From Eubacterium sp. (lineage in GTDB: Bacteria; Bacillota; Clostridia; Lachnospirales; CAG-274), in NCBI GenBank assembly GCA_020859645.1, contig JAJBVU010000276.1, forward strand, positions 1 through 7,538: DNA of 7,538 nt, given 5' to 3'. How positions within the stretch are numbered: position 1 is the first letter of the stretch; each line of letters begins with the position of its first letter. Shown one piece after another: positions 1 through 7,065 of the stretch. The notes under the pieces were generated by a model. That model made no database searches and was not told the origin of the DNA. It saw nothing but the letters and a program-made list of their open reading frames with translations. The translations under genes and the position numbers were made by a program.

Positions 1-11
1 ATGAAAAAATG

Positions 12-20
12 TGTTATAAT
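12..20 (+). promoter_or_regulatory. Extended -10 promoter element upstream of the pectin esterase gene
   Basis: The sequence TGTTATAAT at 12-20 is a perfect extended -10 (TGn followed by TATAAT), as used by the housekeeping sigma factor. Transcription would start near position 27 and give a leader of about 50 nt before the start codon at 76. The matching -35 box would lie about 17 bp upstream of the -10, before the window begins, so it cannot be checked. Inference from motif and position only. Confidence 0.5.
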
Positions 21-75
21 AAAATTTATATATGGTTTTTACGGATAGAAGAAGTTATTTCGGAGGTTTTGAAAT

Positions 76-3000
76 ATGAAAAAATTTAAAATGTTAAAGA
101 GAATATGCTGTTCAGCTATGGCGGCTGTTATGTGCTTAGGCAGTGCAGGAGCTTTAAGCGCACAGGGCGCAGTAGGGAAAACCGTCACTGTAGGCAGCGG
201 CAAGGACTACGCCACAATAACCGAAGCTTTGGCAGCGGTGGACTACACCCCTACAAAAACAACCCCCTACACAATCGAAATAAGCCCCGGAACATATGAG
301 GAATTTATTTCTGTAGACACCCCTTATGTCAATTTTGTAGGCAAAGGGGATGCGGAGGACATTGTTATAACCTATGACAAGTCCGTAGGTCACACCGACA
401 CCTCAAATAGAGCCGGAACGGAAAAGACAGCCTCAGTCACAATTACTGCCGACGCCGTAGGCTTTTCAGCCAAAAACGTCACATTCCAAAACTCCTATAA
501 CCTCTATCAGGAGGAGGAATATTCACAGGCTGTGGCTTTGGTGAGCCTTTCCGATATGGTTACTTTTGAAAACTGCCGTTTTTTAGGCAGACAGGACACT
601 CTCTACTTAAAAGGAGCTTCAAAGGGAGCAGACGTAAGGGGCAGCGCCAACCCGGCAAGAGCCTATCTTAAGGGCTGTTATGTTGAGGGAACCGTTGACT
701 TTATTTTCGGCGACGGAACCGCTTATTTCTATGATTGCGACATATTTATGGCTTATCGTGACGGGGGCGGATATTTCACCGCAGCCAACACAACCCTTTA
801 CAATGCAGGCTATGTTTTCGATAACTGCCGTTTCAGTGTTGACAAGGCTTATACTGCCGAGGACGCCGATAAAATTTATTTGGGCAGGCCCTGGCAGTGC
901 GACGCAGACCACCCTATCTGCGGCTCAAGCGTAGCTATTATTAATTCGGAGCTTCCTTCTATATTAAACAGCGACGGATTCGCTCTTTGGAACGAAAACA
1001 CTCAGATTGAAAAGCTGAGATTTTATGAATATAACAACAAGGTAGGCTCTGACCCCGAGGACACCTCTGTAAGAGCTGACTATGTAAAAATATTGACAGC
1101 CGAACAGGCTGAAAGCTTTAAGCCCTTCAACATTTTAAGAGGAAGCAATCTTTGGAACCCCGATAACTTTGATGCAGTTAAGGGCTACCCTGCCGCTGAG
1201 GTTACTTTAGGGGAATATGAAATTTCAATACCTCTCGGGGAAAGTGCGGAGCTTATTACATATGCCCTTCCCTCAGGCTCAAGTGCTTCTGTTGCATTTT
1301 CATCAGACAATGAAGCCGTTGCCGCAGTTGACGCAAAGGGCAAAATCAGTGCTGTAGGCACAGGCAGTGCATACATTACCGCTTCACTTTCAAACGGAAT
1401 GTCAAGCAGTACAAAGGTAAACGTAACAGCGGCGAGAACCCTTCCGCCGGAAGCTGTTGACGTAAGCTTTGACTACGGCTCAACCCTTGACGTCGGCGAC
1501 AGACTCAGAGCCACATATGCCTTCACCTCCAAAACAGACGAAGCCAACGACAACAGCCTTTTAAGGTGGAGTGCAGTTGACAGCGAAACAGGCAAGGAAT
1601 ATATTCTCAGCGAAGGCATAGGTTCAAGCTTTAAGGAATATATCGTAACCGCAAACGAAGCAGGCTCATATATAAAATTTCAGGTGTTCCCCGAAACAAC
1701 TACAAGCTACGGTGCTGTAGGCGAAACAGCTTCTTATGTTTCGGAAGAGCCCGTCAGCGGCGAAATCAAAGCTCTTCTTAAGGAAAGCTTTTCAGATATT
1801 TCAAACGCAAATATAACCTCCGGCACATTCAAGCTTGTTTCAGACTATGACAACAGCCTTATTACAGGAGACAGCGAAACAAACACGGCTTCCGACAAAC
1901 TTGTTTTCTCCGAAAGCATTTGTTCAGGCGATTTTAATGCCGTTATAAGACAGAAATTTAACCCCGAGGTTGACGGTCTTTCCGGCGACAGCTATGAGGA
2001 TATTTTCTTAAGTCTCGTTGACAGCAATAATTATTTCAAGGTAAGAATAACAAGAGGGGGCAACACAAATTCTCTCAGATGGTATTTAATTAAAGCCGTA
2101 AACGGCGTTGAGGAAACTCTTGCCCTTGACGAAAGCTCAATGAAGGACAATGTTCCTCAAAACAGCGGAGAGGACAACCCCTATGTTAAAATATATGTAA
2201 CAAAGTCAGGAGACACAATTACCGCAAAGCTTGCCCTTGAAGAAACAGGAAAGGTTCTTTCAACCCTTACCTCAGACTGGGATTCCTCACTTTCAGGGGG
2301 AACAGCAGCTTTAGAGGTCTACGGAAAGCAGGACGGAATTTTAATTGACTATATAAATGTATTTGCTGTTGAAGAAAAGACTGACGACAGCGATAAGGTT
2401 AAGCTTTTTATAGCCGGTGACTCTACCGCTAAGGACTACGGCGATGACAACACAATCGGCGGCTGGGGCGAATATCTCCCCTACTACTTCAATGACGATG
2501 TTGAAATTATAAACAAAGCCGAGGGCGGCAGAAGCTCACGTTCATTTATGAATCAGGGCAGACTTGACGAAATATGCAATGAAGCAGGCGAGGGCGACTA
2601 TGTTTTCATTCAGTTCGGTATAAACGACGGTCAGACTGAGGATAACTACCGCCTTGAATATTCCGTTGCTTTAGGCGAGCCTGACGCAGAGGGAGTTTAT
2701 CCCTCAATCAGACCTACGGCTGTGGCTACCCCTCAGGTGCTTATAGACTGCTACGGCGAAACAGACTACCCCTACGGTGAAACCTACTACCCCTATGAGG
2801 GCGGAACATTTAAGTGGTACATTCAGGAATATGTTAAGAGAATAAGCGAAACAGGGGCAACGCCTGTTCTTTTGACGCCTATCTGCCGTGTATTCTTTGA
2901 CGAGGACGGAAAAATCACTCCCCACCACGGCGAAAATGACGGATATATTAAGGTTATTTTACAGGTTGCGGAAGAAACAGGCTGCGACGTTATAGACTTT

Positions 3001-4245
3001 TATGAGGTAACAAAGGATCTCTATGAAAGCTACGGCGTGCTTATGGTTCAGGGGCTTGCAAACATTAAGGCTGACGGCTCTGTGGATTTGACCCACTATA
3101 ACAAATTCGGAGCCAACATTATAGCAAGCAAGTTTGCCGAGGCCGTTAAAGAAGCGGCTATAGGTCTTGAGGACTATGTTACCCCTTCAACGGCTGACGT
3201 TGAAAGAACAGACGGATTAAAGAGTGCAGACCTTTATGTTGTGGGCGACGAATATGCGGCAGATTTAAGCGGAATTTCCGCAGACAGAATACAAAGGGCT
3301 TCCTTTACTGAATATTTAAGTGAATACCTTTCTGCACTGATTACAGTTAAGCCTATGGGCGTCAGCGGAGCAAGCGCAAAGAGCTATATCAATACAACCC
3401 GGTATACGGAGCTTTTTAACAGCATTGAAGCCGGAGACTATGTTGTAATTCATTTCGGAACAAATGACGGTATATCCGGCGACGGCTATGCTTCACCCAC
3501 AGGGGACGAGACAGTTGCCGGAAGCTTTGAATATTATCTCTATGAATATTACGTAAAGCCAATTAAGGAAAAGAACGCTGTGCCCATTTTGATTACACCC
3601 ATTTCGGCATACAGCTTTGAAAACGGCGAATTTGAATATACAGACGGGGGCTACTGCGATGCAGTCCGTGAGCTTGTAAGCAAGTATTCTCTCTATTTCT
3701 GCAATATGACAGAGAACACTGCCGCAATGTATAAGGAAGCAGGAGAGGAAGGCTCTAAAATTTACAACGCCTATGATGAGAACGGTCTTGTAAGCAATGC
3801 ATTAAGCGAAATCGGCGCAAGAGCCGCCGCAAAAAGCTTTTTAAGCGCAATGAAATATTCAAGTGCAACATTTAAGTCATATATTGATCTGCCCGATGAA
3901 GAAACAAACTATGTCACAAAGGGAGAGCTTGCTGAAGATTTGGTAACAGCTTTAGGCTTAAAGGGCGCAGGGCTTTATAACTTCTCTGATATGCCTATGG
4001 GCAGAAGCTATATTTCAGCCTGCGGAGTTTTGAAGGAATATAACATTGCAATCGGTGATGAAAACAACTGCTATTACCCCGAAAACCTTTTGACCTATGA
4101 AGCTTTGGAAGAAATTGTCACAAATACAGTTAAGGTTTTGGGAATTAACGCTGAAATAACTCTTCCCGAAGAGGAAAACGGCTTTGTGACGGATATTGAA
4201 GAAATGACAGTTATTACGGAGCTTTTCGAAGCCTACAACAAATAA
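76..4245 (+). CDS. Secreted multidomain pectin esterase: CE8 pectin methylesterase + SGNH/CE12-like acetylesterase + degenerate SGNH domain + SLH-like tail
   Basis: A 1389-residue exported protein. The start at 76 follows GGAGG (62-66) by 9 nt and opens a signal peptide (KKFKMLKR, then a hydrophobic stretch to about residue 29). Residues 35-365 form a pectin methylesterase, which removes methyl esters from homogalacturonan. Its family motifs are GTYEE (72-76), QAVAL with Q151, GRQDTLY with Q173 and D174 (acid/base), GTVDFIFG with D208 (nucleophile) and LGRPW with R271 and W273. Next come a Big_2 Ig-like domain (about 373-452), a second Ig-like module (about 455-560) and a jelly-roll-like module (about 565-765). 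Residues 777-1030 form an SGNH hydrolase of rhamnogalacturonan acetylesterase type: GDST with S783, GGRSSRSF with G818, FGIND with N850, and D1004-LT-H1007. Residues 1051-1262 repeat this fold without the catalytic residues. Residues 1279-1356 are SLH-like, suggesting attachment to the cell wall. No LPXTG sorting signal is present. The CE8 call is very sure, the acetylesterase substrate is inferred from family, and the SLH call is moderate. Confidence 0.93.
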   Translation: MKKFKMLKRICCSAMAAVMCLGSAGALSAQGAVGKTVTVGSGKDYATITEALAAVDYTPTKTTPYTIEISPGTYEEFISVDTPYVNFVGKGDAEDIVITYDKSVGHTDTSNRAGTEKTASVTITADAVGFSAKNVTFQNSYNLYQEEEYSQAVALVSLSDMVTFENCRFLGRQDTLYLKGASKGADVRGSANPARAYLKGCYVEGTVDFIFGDGTAYFYDCDIFMAYRDGGGYFTAANTTLYNAGYVFDNCRFSVDKAYTAEDADKIYLGRPWQCDADHPICGSSVAIINSELPSILNSDGFALWNENTQIEKLRFYEYNNKVGSDPEDTSVRADYVKILTAEQAESFKPFNILRGSNLWNPDNFDAVKGYPAAEVTLGEYEISIPLGESAELITYALPSGSSASVAFSSDNEAVAAVDAKGKISAVGTGSAYITASLSNGMSSSTKVNVTAARTLPPEAVDVSFDYGSTLDVGDRLRATYAFTSKTDEANDNSLLRWSAVDSETGKEYILSEGIGSSFKEYIVTANEAGSYIKFQVFPETTTSYGAVGETASYVSEEPVSGEIKALLKESFSDISNANITSGTFKLVSDYDNSLITGDSETNTASDKLVFSESICSGDFNAVIRQKFNPEVDGLSGDSYEDIFLSLVDSNNYFKVRITRGGNTNSLRWYLIKAVNGVEETLALDESSMKDNVPQNSGEDNPYVKIYVTKSGDTITAKLALEETGKVLSTLTSDWDSSLSGGTAALEVYGKQDGILIDYINVFAVEEKTDDSDKVKLFIAGDSTAKDYGDDNTIGGWGEYLPYYFNDDVEIINKAEGGRSSRSFMNQGRLDEICNEAGEGDYVFIQFGINDGQTEDNYRLEYSVALGEPDAEGVYPSIRPTAVATPQVLIDCYGETDYPYGETYYPYEGGTFKWYIQEYVKRISETGATPVLLTPICRVFFDEDGKITPHHGENDGYIKVILQVAEETGCDVIDFYEVTKDLYESYGVLMVQGLANIKADGSVDLTHYNKFGANIIASKFAEAVKEAAIGLEDYVTPSTADVERTDGLKSADLYVVGDEYAADLSGISADRIQRASFTEYLSEYLSALITVKPMGVSGASAKSYINTTRYTELFNSIEAGDYVVIHFGTNDGISGDGYASPTGDETVAGSFEYYLYEYYVKPIKEKNAVPILITPISAYSFENGEFEYTDGGYCDAVRELVSKYSLYFCNMTENTAAMYKEAGEEGSKIYNAYDENGLVSNALSEIGARAAAKSFLSAMKYSSATFKSYIDLPDEETNYVTKGELAEDLVTALGLKGAGLYNFSDMPMGRSYISACGVLKEYNIAIGDENNCYYPENLLTYEALEEIVTNTVKVLGINAEITLPEEENGFVTDIEEMTVITELFEAYNK
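2752..2793 (+). repeat. Two-copy 21-bp in-frame tandem repeat within the SGNH domain
   Basis: Positions 2752-2772 and 2773-2793 are near-identical 21-base units (18 of 21 bases match). They encode YGETDYP followed by YGETYYP, residues 893-906. The repeat lies in the insertion between the FGIND block and the C-terminal Asp-His block of the first SGNH domain. It reads as a local in-frame duplication and probably forms a Tyr/Pro-rich surface loop near the active site. Confidence 0.7.
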
Positions 4246-4266
4246 GGGAATTGTGAAAAATTCAAG

Positions 4267-4398
4267 ACAAAAAATAATTTTAGCGAAAACGTAGGGAAAA
4301 TCAAGCGGCAGTGTGAAAAGAAAAGCGACTTTTCTCAATAAAATCAAGCTTTTCTTTTCACTTAGAGCGCAGTATTTTTCCGCAAAATTATTTTTTGT
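4267..4398. repeat. Nested inverted repeat (about 132 bp) in the intergenic region
   Basis: This fills most of the gap between the pectin esterase and GH18 genes. The outer arms are 4267-4289 and 4376-4398; their distal 15 bases (ACAAAAAATAATTTT) are perfectly complementary and the rest is imperfect. The inner arms are 4313-4326 (GTGAAAAGAAAAGC) and 4348-4361, a perfect 14-bp match around a 21-nt loop. A competing short hairpin pairs 4319-4325 with 4329-4335. AAAATCAAGC occurs directly repeated at 4297-4306 and 4340-4349. There is no good open frame in it, and no clear target-site duplication at its ends. It could be a small MITE-like element, a structured RNA or an atypical terminator. The inner hairpin is not followed directly by a T-run, although six T's fall inside the outer right arm at 4391-4396. 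Confidence 0.6.
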
Positions 4399-4437
4399 TA
4401 CATTAAATCATCAATTGACTAAACGGAGTGAACTTAT

Positions 4438-5949
4438 ATGAAAAAAGCGGTTTTTTGTCTGCTTATTTTAATAGCGGTGTGCCTACTGCCTGTTTATGGC
4501 TTTTGCGCAAATGACATAATAAGAACAAGGCTTAATTATAACGGTTCTATGCACAATTATGAAGCGGAAGCCGTCTATATTTCAATAAACGGAGAGAAGC
4601 TTAACAGCTACACTATAATTCCCCTTGTTATGAATGACAGCGTTTTGGTCTGTGCAAGAGACGTTTTTGAATATTTAGACTGTTCAATAAGCTGGGACGA
4701 AAGCAAACAAGAAGTCACCGTTAAAAACGGCGAAACCGTTATAGTTATTCCCATAGGTTCAAAAACCATTTATAAAAACGGAACTCCCCTAACCGTCAAT
4801 ACAGCCTCTATGATAGTAAACGGCTATACAATGATTCCCGTAAGGGCTGTGGCTGAGGGCTTGGGAGCTGATGTCGGCTTTGACAATTCAACAAGAGTTG
4901 TCAGTATTGTCTATTCTGCTTCAAAGAGCGGTTCAGACACTGTTAAAGAAGCTGTTACTGAAACAACAACAGAGAAAAAAGCCCCTGTTTTCAGCACTCC
5001 CAAAAAGACAAAGGGGCTGAAAATTCTGTGGGATACCATAAGCTCATATGAAAGCAACGACTCAGACAGCAAACGTATACCCGTAGAGGGGCTTGACGTA
5101 ATCTGCCCCACATGGTTTGAAATTACTGACGGAAGCGGAACAGTCAAAAGCATAGCTAAAAAAAGCTATGCGGACTGGGCTCACAGTGAAGGCTATGAGG
5201 TGTGGGGGCTTGTTACAAACAGCTTCGACCCGACTATTACATCGGCTTTTTTAAACAGCGAAGCCGCCGTTGATAAAATTATAACCGACCTTTTGGGCTA
5301 TTGCGTTGATATGGGAATTGACGGAATTAATGTGGATTTTGAGACTATATACTCAGATGACGGTGACGCTTATGTTGAGTTTATGAAAAAGCTTGCAGAC
5401 GCATTTCACGAAATGAATTTGACAGTTTCTGTTGATACTTTCGTTCCGGCGGCGTATAATGAAAAATATCATATGGCGGATATGGGGGAAATTTGCGACT
5501 ATGTTATTATGATGGCTTATGACGAGCATTATTCCACAGACACAACAGCCGGGTCTGTTTCATCTCTCCCTTGGGCTGAGAGCTGGCTTGAAGAAGCGGT
5601 TAAAATAATGGATTCCGACAAGCTTATTTTCGGCTGTCCCTTTTATACAAGGGCTTGGCACGTTACATCAGCGGGATATATAGCCGCAAACAATGCCTAC
5701 GGTATGGACAGCGCCCAAAAGCTTTTAGACGACAACGGAGCGGAGATAGTCTATGACGAGGAAACAGGTCAGAACTACGGCGAATACCCCTACGGAGGTA
5801 ACACGGTCAAAATTTGGCTTGAGGACGAAACCTCACTGAGGGCAAGGCTTGAGCTGAGCCAAAAATACGGCTGCGGAGGAGTAAGCTTTTGGCGGCGGGG
5901 CTTTGAAAACAGCGAAGCCTGGGATATAATAAACCAGTACTACAATTAA
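4438..5949 (+). CDS. Secreted GH18 glycoside hydrolase with N-terminal copper-amine-oxidase-type stalk domain
   Basis: A 503-residue exported protein. The start at 4438 lies 9 nt after GGAG (4425-4428) and opens a signal peptide (MKK, then a hydrophobic core to about residue 24). Residues 44-158 carry two related halves typical of the Cu_amine_oxidN1 stalk domain: ARDVFEYLDCSISWD (73-87), then MIPVRAVAEGLGADVGFD (132-149). A Ser/Thr/Lys-rich linker follows (about 160-192). Residues 193-500 are a GH18 barrel with the active-site strand DGINVDFE (295-302). E302 is the expected acid catalyst and D300 its partner. MMAYDEHY (358-365) supplies the YD motif, and W485 lies on the last strand. The DxxNxDxE form and the YDEHY sequence resemble the YaaH/SleL/YdhD group, which cleaves N-acetylglucosamine linkages in peptidoglycan, more than classical chitinases. 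The substrate is therefore inferred to be wall or spore peptidoglycan, with chitin-like glycans as the alternative. No promoter is obvious in the gap before it. Confidence 0.9.
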   Translation: MKKAVFCLLILIAVCLLPVYGFCANDIIRTRLNYNGSMHNYEAEAVYISINGEKLNSYTIIPLVMNDSVLVCARDVFEYLDCSISWDESKQEVTVKNGETVIVIPIGSKTIYKNGTPLTVNTASMIVNGYTMIPVRAVAEGLGADVGFDNSTRVVSIVYSASKSGSDTVKEAVTETTTEKKAPVFSTPKKTKGLKILWDTISSYESNDSDSKRIPVEGLDVICPTWFEITDGSGTVKSIAKKSYADWAHSEGYEVWGLVTNSFDPTITSAFLNSEAAVDKIITDLLGYCVDMGIDGINVDFETIYSDDGDAYVEFMKKLADAFHEMNLTVSVDTFVPAAYNEKYHMADMGEICDYVIMMAYDEHYSTDTTAGSVSSLPWAESWLEEAVKIMDSDKLIFGCPFYTRAWHVTSAGYIAANNAYGMDSAQKLLDDNGAEIVYDEETGQNYGEYPYGGNTVKIWLEDETSLRARLELSQKYGCGGVSFWRRGFENSEAWDIINQYYN

Positions 5950-5970
5950 AAATATAACAAATAAATTTTT

Positions 5971-5976
5971 GAGGTG
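5971..5976 (+). promoter_or_regulatory. Ribosome binding site that fixes the exoA start
   Basis: GAGGTG at 5971-5976 sits 4 nt before the ATG at 5981 (6 nt if counted from GAGG). An in-frame TTG at 5969 overlaps this site and so cannot be the start it serves. The choice gives the family-typical N terminus MKMISWNVNG. An ATG two codons later (5987) is also possible. Confidence 0.65.
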
Positions 5977-5980
5977 TCTT

Positions 5981-6739
5981 ATGAAAATGATTTCTTGGAA
6001 CGTCAACGGGCTGAGAGCCTGTATGACAAAGGGCTTTGAGGATTTTTTCAATGCAGCGGACGCAGATTTTTTCTCCCTGCAGGAGACAAAGCTTCAGGAG
6101 GGGCAGATTGACTTTGCCCCGAAGGGATATTATGCCTATTGGAACTACGCCGAAAAGAAGGGCTATTCGGGAACGGCTGTTTTCACCAAAAAAGAGCCTT
6201 TAAGCGTTGCCTACGGTATGGGCATTGAAGAGCATGACAAAGAGGGCAGACTTATAACCCTTGAAATGGAGGACTTCTATTATGTAACCTGTTATACCCC
6301 CAACTCACAGGACGGTCTTAAAAGGCTTGACTACCGTATGAAGTGGGAGGACGACCTAAGGGCATATTTTAAAAGGCTTGAAGAAAAAAAGCCCGTTGTT
6401 TACTGCGGCGACTTAAATGTGGCTCATAAGGAAATAGACCTTAAAAACCCCAAAACAAACCGTAAAAACGCAGGCTTTACAGACGAGGAAAGAGGGAAAA
6501 TGACAGAGCTTTTGGAAAGCGGCTTTACTGACACATTCCGTCTGTTATATCCCGATTTGGAAAGCGTTTATTCCTGGTGGAGCTACCGCTTCAAAGCCAG
6601 AGAGAAGAACGCAGGCTGGCGTATTGACTATTTTATTGTGTCGGAAAGCCTTAATAACAGAGTAGAGGATGCAAAAATTCATACCGATATTTTCGGGTCG
6701 GATCACTGCCCTGTCGAGCTTGATTTAAAGGGGAATTGA
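5981..6739 (+). CDS. exoA: Exodeoxyribonuclease III / AP endonuclease (ExoA/XthA family)
   Basis: A 252-residue cytoplasmic DNA-repair enzyme of the exonuclease III family. It cuts 5' to abasic sites and removes 3' blocking groups or nucleotides in base excision repair. The whole set of metal and catalytic motifs is visible: SWNVNGLR with N7, LQETK with E35 (metal ligand), YTPNSQ with Y105, GDLNVAH with D143 and N145, WRIDYF with D216, and SDHCP with D241 and H242 (catalytic pair). The length matches the usual size of about 250 residues, with no truncation. It begins 31 nt after the GH18 stop with no clear promoter or terminator between, so readthrough transcription is plausible. The rhodanese gene follows after 3 nt, suggesting an operon. 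Bacillus naming (exoA) is used; xth is the equivalent Gram-negative name. Confidence 0.96.
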   Translation: MKMISWNVNGLRACMTKGFEDFFNAADADFFSLQETKLQEGQIDFAPKGYYAYWNYAEKKGYSGTAVFTKKEPLSVAYGMGIEEHDKEGRLITLEMEDFYYVTCYTPNSQDGLKRLDYRMKWEDDLRAYFKRLEEKKPVVYCGDLNVAHKEIDLKNPKTNRKNAGFTDEERGKMTELLESGFTDTFRLLYPDLESVYSWWSYRFKAREKNAGWRIDYFIVSESLNNRVEDAKIHTDIFGSDHCPVELDLKGN

Positions 6740-6742
6740 CAT

Positions 6743-7051
6743 ATGATTATAAAGCTTAACCACGCCGAGGCTAAAAAGCTTATGGAGGATAAGCCTAAGC
6801 TTATTCCCGTTGACGTAAGAACCCCGGAGGAATTTGACGAATGTTATATTGACGGAGCTGTGAACATACCCCTTGACGAACTTGAAGAGGCAGCGGAGGA
6901 AAAACTGCCGGACAAGAGCGCCGAAATTATGGTTTACTGCCGAAGCGGAAAAAGAGCAAAGCAGGCAGCCGAGATTTTAGAAGAATTGGGATATGAACAC
7001 ATTTACGATATGGGCGGTCTTATAGACTGGCCCTTTGAGCTGATTATGTAA
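6743..7051 (+). CDS. Single-domain rhodanese-like sulfurtransferase
   Basis: A 102-residue cytoplasmic protein, the usual length for a free-standing rhodanese domain. It has no signal peptide and no second domain. The motifs are VDVRTPEEF (23-31), then YIDGAVNIPLDEL (35-47, the position of the GHIPGAxNIP signature, here with a weaker start), and the active-site loop CRSGKR (66-71). In that loop C66 would carry the persulfide and R71 helps bind substrate. A family-typical GG is present at 91-92. Such proteins move sulfane sulfur from thiosulfate, polysulfide or a protein donor; the physiological partner cannot be read from sequence. The start at 6743 follows AGGGG (6729-6733), which lies inside the end of exoA. 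The 3-nt gap and embedded ribosome binding site point to co-translation with exoA, but no functional link is established. Confidence 0.93.
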   Translation: MIIKLNHAEAKKLMEDKPKLIPVDVRTPEEFDECYIDGAVNIPLDELEEAAEEKLPDKSAEIMVYCRSGKRAKQAAEILEELGYEHIYDMGGLIDWPFELIM

Positions 7052-7065
7052 AATTTAAGAAGCCA

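Noticed and set aside
4251..4278. Possible promoter TTGTGA - 16 nt - AATAAT for the GH18 gene
   Set aside because: Both boxes are poor matches, the spacing is short, and the -10 would fall inside the outer palindrome arm of an AT-rich gap where such matches arise by chance.
4015..4347. 110-codon minus-strand open frame overlapping the end of the pectin esterase gene
   Set aside because: It is antisense to well-conserved SLH-like coding sequence, has no convincing ribosome binding site, and its product is a low-information Phe/Leu-rich string. The other antisense and out-of-frame openings at 105-934, 1185-1376, 2704-2928, 4911-5153 and 5833-6051 were dismissed for the same reasons.
4313..4361. 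Simple rho-independent terminator after the pectin esterase gene
   Set aside because: The stem is perfect but AT-rich with a 21-nt loop and is followed by TTAGAGCGC instead of a T-run. Termination activity is possible but unsupported, so it is listed as a repeat.
4438..4509. Lipoprotein signal (Cys23) for the GH18 protein
   Set aside because: The residues before the Cys (VYGF) do not fit a lipobox; an ordinary signal peptide cut near residue 24 is more likely.
5969..5980. Extended exoA start at TTG 5969 giving MRCL before MKMISWN
   Set aside because: The TTG overlaps the GAGGTG ribosome binding site that serves the ATG at 5981, and family members begin at the MK-ISWN position.
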